DNA from: Armatimonadota bacterium
Lineage (GTDB): Bacteria > Armatimonadota > Armatimonadia > Armatimonadales > Armatimonadaceae
Reading direction: 5' to 3'
Assembly (NCBI GenBank): GCA_014380985.1
Contig: JACMIU010000222.1
Location: forward strand, 1-7,386
Length of the DNA: 7,386 nt
Shown: positions 5,144 to 7,386 of the stretch, piece after piece
Layout of the letters: each line of letters opens with the position of its first letter
Numbering within the stretch: the stretch's first letter is position 1
Position numbers and translations under genes: made by a program
Notes under the pieces: generated by a model
Database searches by the model: none
What the model was told of the DNA's origin: nothing
Seen by the model: the letters and a program-made list of their open reading frames with translations, nothing else

Positions 5144-6262
5144 TTACCCTTGATGCAGGATATTCATCACGTCGCCGTCTTTGACTTCGTAGTCTTTGCC
5201 CTCGATGCGCACCCAGCCCTTTTCCTTCGCCGCCGCCCAGCCGCCCGCCGACACCAGTTTGTCCCAGTCCACGGTTTCGGCGCGGATAAAGCCGTGTTCC
5301 AAATCCGAGTGAATCACGCCCGCCGCTTGCGGGGCTTTATCCCCGGCGCGAATCGTCCACGCCCGCACTTCTTTTTCGCCCGACGTTAAAAATGTTCGCA
5401 AGCCGAGCATCTTATAGGCGACTTTCACGAGGCGGTTCAAGCCGGTTTCGGTCAGCCCCATGTCGGCGAGATATTCGGTGGCTTCCGCCTCGCCGAGTTC
5501 GGACAGTTCCGCTTCAATCTGTGCCGACACCACCACGACATCGGTTCCGTCGTTTTTGGCGTAATCGCGCACGGCTTGAACATGCGCGTTGCCCGCGCCA
5601 TCAGGCAGATCGGCTTCCGCGACATTAGCGACATAAATTACCGGTTTACTGGTCAGCAGCCCGAACTGCTTGTAGGCGAGTTCGCGGGTCGGCTTGTCGA
5701 GCGTCGCGCCCCACGTCCGCGCCGGTGCGCCGGTGGAAAGGTGCGCGAACAGCGGTTCGGCAAGGTCGAGCAGTTCTTTGTCGTCCTTGATCGTGCGCGA
5801 CGTTTTTTTGAGCCGATCCATCCGCTTCTCCAGCGTCTGCAAATCGGCGAGCGCGAGCTCGGTGTTGATGGTTTCTAAGTCGCCTGCCGGGTCAACGCGC
5901 CCTTCGACGTGAACGATATTGTCGTCCTCGAAGCAACGGACGACGTGCGCGATGGCGGCAACCTCGCGGATGTTCGCTAAAAATTGGTTGCCCAAGCCCT
6001 CGCCCTTGTGTGCGCCCTTGACCAGTCCGGCGATGTCCACGAACTCCACGGCGGTTTGCACGATGGGTGGAACCCGGTCGCCTTTGGTGAACACTTCCGA
6101 CAGAGCGTTCAAGCGTTCGTCGGGCAGGGTGACGATGCCGACGTTTTTGTCAATCGTAGCGAACGGGTAGTTCGCGGCGACCGCGCCCGCTTGCGTGATC
6201 GCGTTAAAAAGGGTGGACTTGCCAACGTTCGGCAAACCGACGATTCCGACTCCGAGTGCCAT
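5144..6262 (-). CDS. ychF: Redox-regulated ATPase YchF (Obg-family translation-associated GTPase fold)
   Basis: YchF is a near-universal cytoplasmic P-loop NTPase of the Obg family that binds ATP rather than GTP and associates with the ribosome; in E. coli it acts in oxidative-stress responses. The protein has 372 residues, close to the usual 363. The Walker A loop is GLPNVGKST (9-17), the switch II/G3 region is DIAGLVKGAHKGEGLGNQF (76-94), and the specificity motif is NVAE (213-216) instead of the GTPase NKxD, which explains ATP preference in this family. A helical hairpin follows the G3 region, and the C-terminal TGS domain (about 287-370) ends with the characteristic GKDYEVKDGDVMNI. The ATG at 6260-6262 directly precedes ALGVGIVG and is preceded by AAGGAAGT (6271-6278) eight bases upstream, a strong ribosome site. 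No key motif is missing. Confidence 0.97.
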   Translation of the reverse strand: MALGVGIVGLPNVGKSTLFNAITQAGAVAANYPFATIDKNVGIVTLPDERLNALSEVFTKGDRVPPIVQTAVEFVDIAGLVKGAHKGEGLGNQFLANIREVAAIAHVVRCFEDDNIVHVEGRVDPAGDLETINTELALADLQTLEKRMDRLKKTSRTIKDDKELLDLAEPLFAHLSTGAPARTWGATLDKPTRELAYKQFGLLTSKPVIYVANVAEADLPDGAGNAHVQAVRDYAKNDGTDVVVVSAQIEAELSELGEAEATEYLADMGLTETGLNRLVKVAYKMLGLRTFLTSGEKEVRAWTIRAGDKAPQAAGVIHSDLEHGFIRAETVDWDKLVSAGGWAAAKEKGWVRIEGKDYEVKDGDVMNILHQG

Positions 6263-6311
6263 AAATCAAAACTTCCTTAGGGGATGCGTGGCGCAAAAAT
6301 ACGCCGTCTCT

Positions 6312-6340
6312 ATCATGCCCGATAGCCGCCGTTTCGTCAA
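6312..6340 (-). promoter_or_regulatory. Candidate sigma-70-type promoter of ychF
   Basis: On the minus strand TTGACG (6340 to 6335; 5 of 6 matches to TTGACA) and CATGAT (6317 to 6312; 4 of 6 matches to TATAAT) are separated by 17 bases. Transcription would begin near 6305, leaving a leader of about 43 bases that includes the AAGGAAGT ribosome site. This is the best -35/-10 pair in the window. Confidence 0.5.
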
Positions 6341-6373
6341 GGCAAACATATACCCCGTGCCGACGAAACCGGG

Positions 6374-6379
6374 TATAAA
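6374..6379 (+). promoter_or_regulatory. Candidate -10 box directly before the acetyltransferase start
   Basis: TATAAA (5 of 6 matches) ends five bases before the ATG at 6385, and no Shine-Dalgarno precedes that ATG. The spacing fits a transcript that begins at or next to the start codon (leaderless). No clear -35 is visible. Confidence 0.35.
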
Positions 6380-6384
6380 AACAC

Positions 6385-6909
6385 ATGACTCCAACACATC
6401 CCGTTATCCTTCGCCCCGTGGAACCGCGTGACAACGCCGGGCTTCGCACTATCTACAACTGGGCGGTGGAAAACACGACCGCCACGCTCGACACCGAAGA
6501 ACGTTCGGCGGACGCGCAGGACGAATGGATTGCCAAACACGACGGTTTGCCTTACCCGGCTATCGTCGCCGAGGACGCGGACGGCGGTCAAATCGTCGGC
6601 TATGCATCGCTGTCGTCGTTCAACCCGAAGGCGGGCTACAACACCACGGCGGAAGTGTCGGTATATGTCCACTGCGATTGGCACGGTCTAAGAATCGGTT
6701 CCGCGCTGTTGTCGTCGCTACTGATGGAAGCCGACCGGCGCGGTTTCGTCTGCCTGATCGCGCTGATTACGAACGGCAACGAGCCGTCGCTCCGTTTGCA
6801 CCGCAACTACGGCTTTATGGAAACTGGCGTGTTGCCCAAAGTCGCCCGCAAGTTCGGCGGTTGGGTGGAAGTCACGATTCTGCACCGCGTTCTGGGGGAT
6901 GCCGCGTGA
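6385..6909 (+). CDS. GNAT-family N-acetyltransferase, phosphinothricin acetyltransferase-like
   Basis: This 174-residue enzyme has the length and layout of the Pat/Bar/MnaT branch of GNAT acetyltransferases, which use acetyl-CoA to acetylate the amino group of phosphinothricin, methionine sulfoximine or related amino acids. The N-terminus ILRPVEPRDNAGLRTIYN (8-25) gives strand 1 and helix 1; TTATLDTEER (31-40) is the family's substrate-side segment. AEVSVYV (89-95) is strand 4, followed by the CoA pyrophosphate loop DWHGLRIGSALL (98-109). ALITNGNEPSLRLHRNYGF (126-144) is the conserved strand 5 and helix region, and the end has GGWVEVTILHRVL. The CoA loop is unusual: the Q/R-x-x-G-x-G/A consensus reads H100-G-L-R103-I-G105. 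It starts a plus-strand operon, overlapping the next gene by four bases (GTGA). The natural substrate is not known. Confidence 0.88.
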   Translation: MTPTHPVILRPVEPRDNAGLRTIYNWAVENTTATLDTEERSADAQDEWIAKHDGLPYPAIVAEDADGGQIVGYASLSSFNPKAGYNTTAEVSVYVHCDWHGLRIGSALLSSLLMEADRRGFVCLIALITNGNEPSLRLHRNYGFMETGVLPKVARKFGGWVEVTILHRVLGDAA

Positions 6910-7229
6910 GCGACTTCGCCGCGATTTATGAATATGTTCGCACGATTCCCGCCGGGCAGGTGGAAAGTTACGGCGATGTCGGGCGGGCGGTAGGAGTGAC
7001 GGCGCGAACCGTGGGTTTTGCGATGGCGGCGTGTCCCGAAGAGGTTCCGTGGCATCGTGTGGTCGGCTCCGACGGCTACCTGCGAATTGCAAAGCGTTCG
7101 CCCGTGCATTTCGCCGAGCAGAAGGCGCGTCTCGCGGAAGAGGGCGTCGCGGTAAACGAACGCGGGTTTGTGCCAACGGAAGCGTTCGCGGGCGCGAACG
7201 CCGGGGAAACGGGTACAACAAGCGTATGA
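6906..7229 (+). CDS. Alkyltransferase-like (ATL) DNA base-binding protein of the MGMT family
   Basis: ATL proteins resemble the C-terminal DNA-binding domain of O6-methylguanine-DNA methyltransferase but lack the alkyl-accepting cysteine. They bind O6-alkylguanine tightly and direct it to nucleotide excision repair. This 107-residue protein shows IPAGQVESYGDVGRAVG (14-30), the helix-turn-helix with the base-flipping Tyr (Y22), the arginine-finger region TARTVGFAM (32-40, R34), and the active-site motif PWHRVVGSDGYL (48-59). In true methyltransferases the motif is PCHR; here W49 replaces Cys, as in E. coli YbaZ/Atl. Length matches ATL proteins (about 100-130). The start is the GTG at 6906, overlapping the acetyltransferase stop; an ATG upstream in the same frame lies inside that gene in unrelated sequence. 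The last about 15 residues are Ala/Gly/Thr-rich. Its TGA overlaps the next start (ATGA). Confidence 0.9.
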   Translation: MSDFAAIYEYVRTIPAGQVESYGDVGRAVGVTARTVGFAMAACPEEVPWHRVVGSDGYLRIAKRSPVHFAEQKARLAEEGVAVNERGFVPTEAFAGANAGETGTTSV

Positions 7230-7386
7230 ATGAAAACAAACCGCGTGTCGGCTTCGTCGGCTTAGGCTTGATGGGCTATCCGATGGCACGAAACCTGTCC
7301 CGCGCCGGATTCGCCGTTTCCGTCTACAATCGCACCCGCGCCAAAGCCGATGCACTCGCGGGCGAAACGTCCGTCACGGTTGCGGA
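7226..7386 (+). CDS. 3-hydroxyisobutyrate dehydrogenase-family NAD(P)-dependent oxidoreductase (partial, cut by window end)
   Basis: The first 53 residues show the N-terminal Rossmann domain of the beta-hydroxyacid dehydrogenase family (3-hydroxyisobutyrate dehydrogenase, tartronate semialdehyde reductase, 6-phosphogluconate dehydrogenase relatives). RVGFVGLGLMGYPMARNLSR (7-26) contains the dinucleotide-binding GLGLMG loop and the MGxPMxxNL signature. VSVYNRTRAKADAL (34-47) is the second strand, where NRT after the strand is usual for NADP-preferring members; cofactor preference is an inference. The substrate-binding and catalytic lysine regions lie outside the window. The ATG at 7226 overlaps the ATL stop codon by four bases, so it belongs to the same translationally coupled operon. 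The specific substrate cannot be given. Confidence 0.9.
   Translation, partial: MNENKPRVGFVGLGLMGYPMARNLSRAGFAVSVYNRTRAKADALAGETSVTVA

Noticed and set aside
1..7386. tRNA, rRNA, CRISPR arrays, insertion sequences
   Set aside because: No cloverleaf, regularly spaced repeats, transposase motifs or terminal inverted repeats were seen.

Overview
This is a GC-rich, gene-dense bacterial chromosomal window with ten protein-coding genes. One of them, the large surface-protein gene, is split by an apparent frameshift. There are no RNA genes, insertion sequences or CRISPR arrays. A PEP-CTERM-type sorting tail on a repeat-rich secreted protein points to an organism with an outer membrane. Together with a phytanoyl-CoA-dioxygenase-type enzyme and possible leaderless promoters, this recalls Armatimonadota or Planctomycetota-like bacteria. 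That placement is an inference of low confidence.

Layout. Positions 1-273 (minus) hold the first 91 codons of trpB. A divergent gene (325-837, plus) encodes a conserved-looking zinc-ribbon protein of unknown function. It converges on a two-gene minus-strand cassette: a small beta-strand-rich protein (1243-1476) directly abutting a retropepsin-like protein (853-1242). Next upstream is a single-domain rhodanese (1546-1938, minus), divergent from a phytanoyl-CoA dioxygenase-family oxygenase (2015-2836, plus). A strong hairpin at 2852-2881 separates this oxygenase from the convergent surface-protein gene.

The surface-protein gene (4985 down to 2896, minus) would encode about 696 residues: signal peptide, pentapeptide-like repeats, autotransporter-associated beta-strand repeats and a PEP-CTERM tail. 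A one-base shift near 4075 divides it into two open frames. Upstream on the same strand is ychF (5144-6262), a universal ribosome-associated ATPase.

Divergent from ychF is a tightly overlapping plus-strand operon: a GNAT acetyltransferase of the phosphinothricin acetyltransferase type (6385-6909), an alkyltransferase-like DNA-repair protein in which Trp replaces the catalytic Cys (6906-7229), and the start of a 3-hydroxyisobutyrate dehydrogenase-family oxidoreductase (7226 to the window edge). GTGA and ATGA start/stop overlaps imply translational coupling.

The most notable points are the frameshifted mosaic surface protein, -10-like boxes that sit 5-6 bases before start codons or overlap on opposite strands between divergent genes, the retropepsin cassette with a DAGA active-site motif, and the operon pairing a GNAT enzyme with an alkyltransferase-like protein. 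I did not find a convincing wholly new system.
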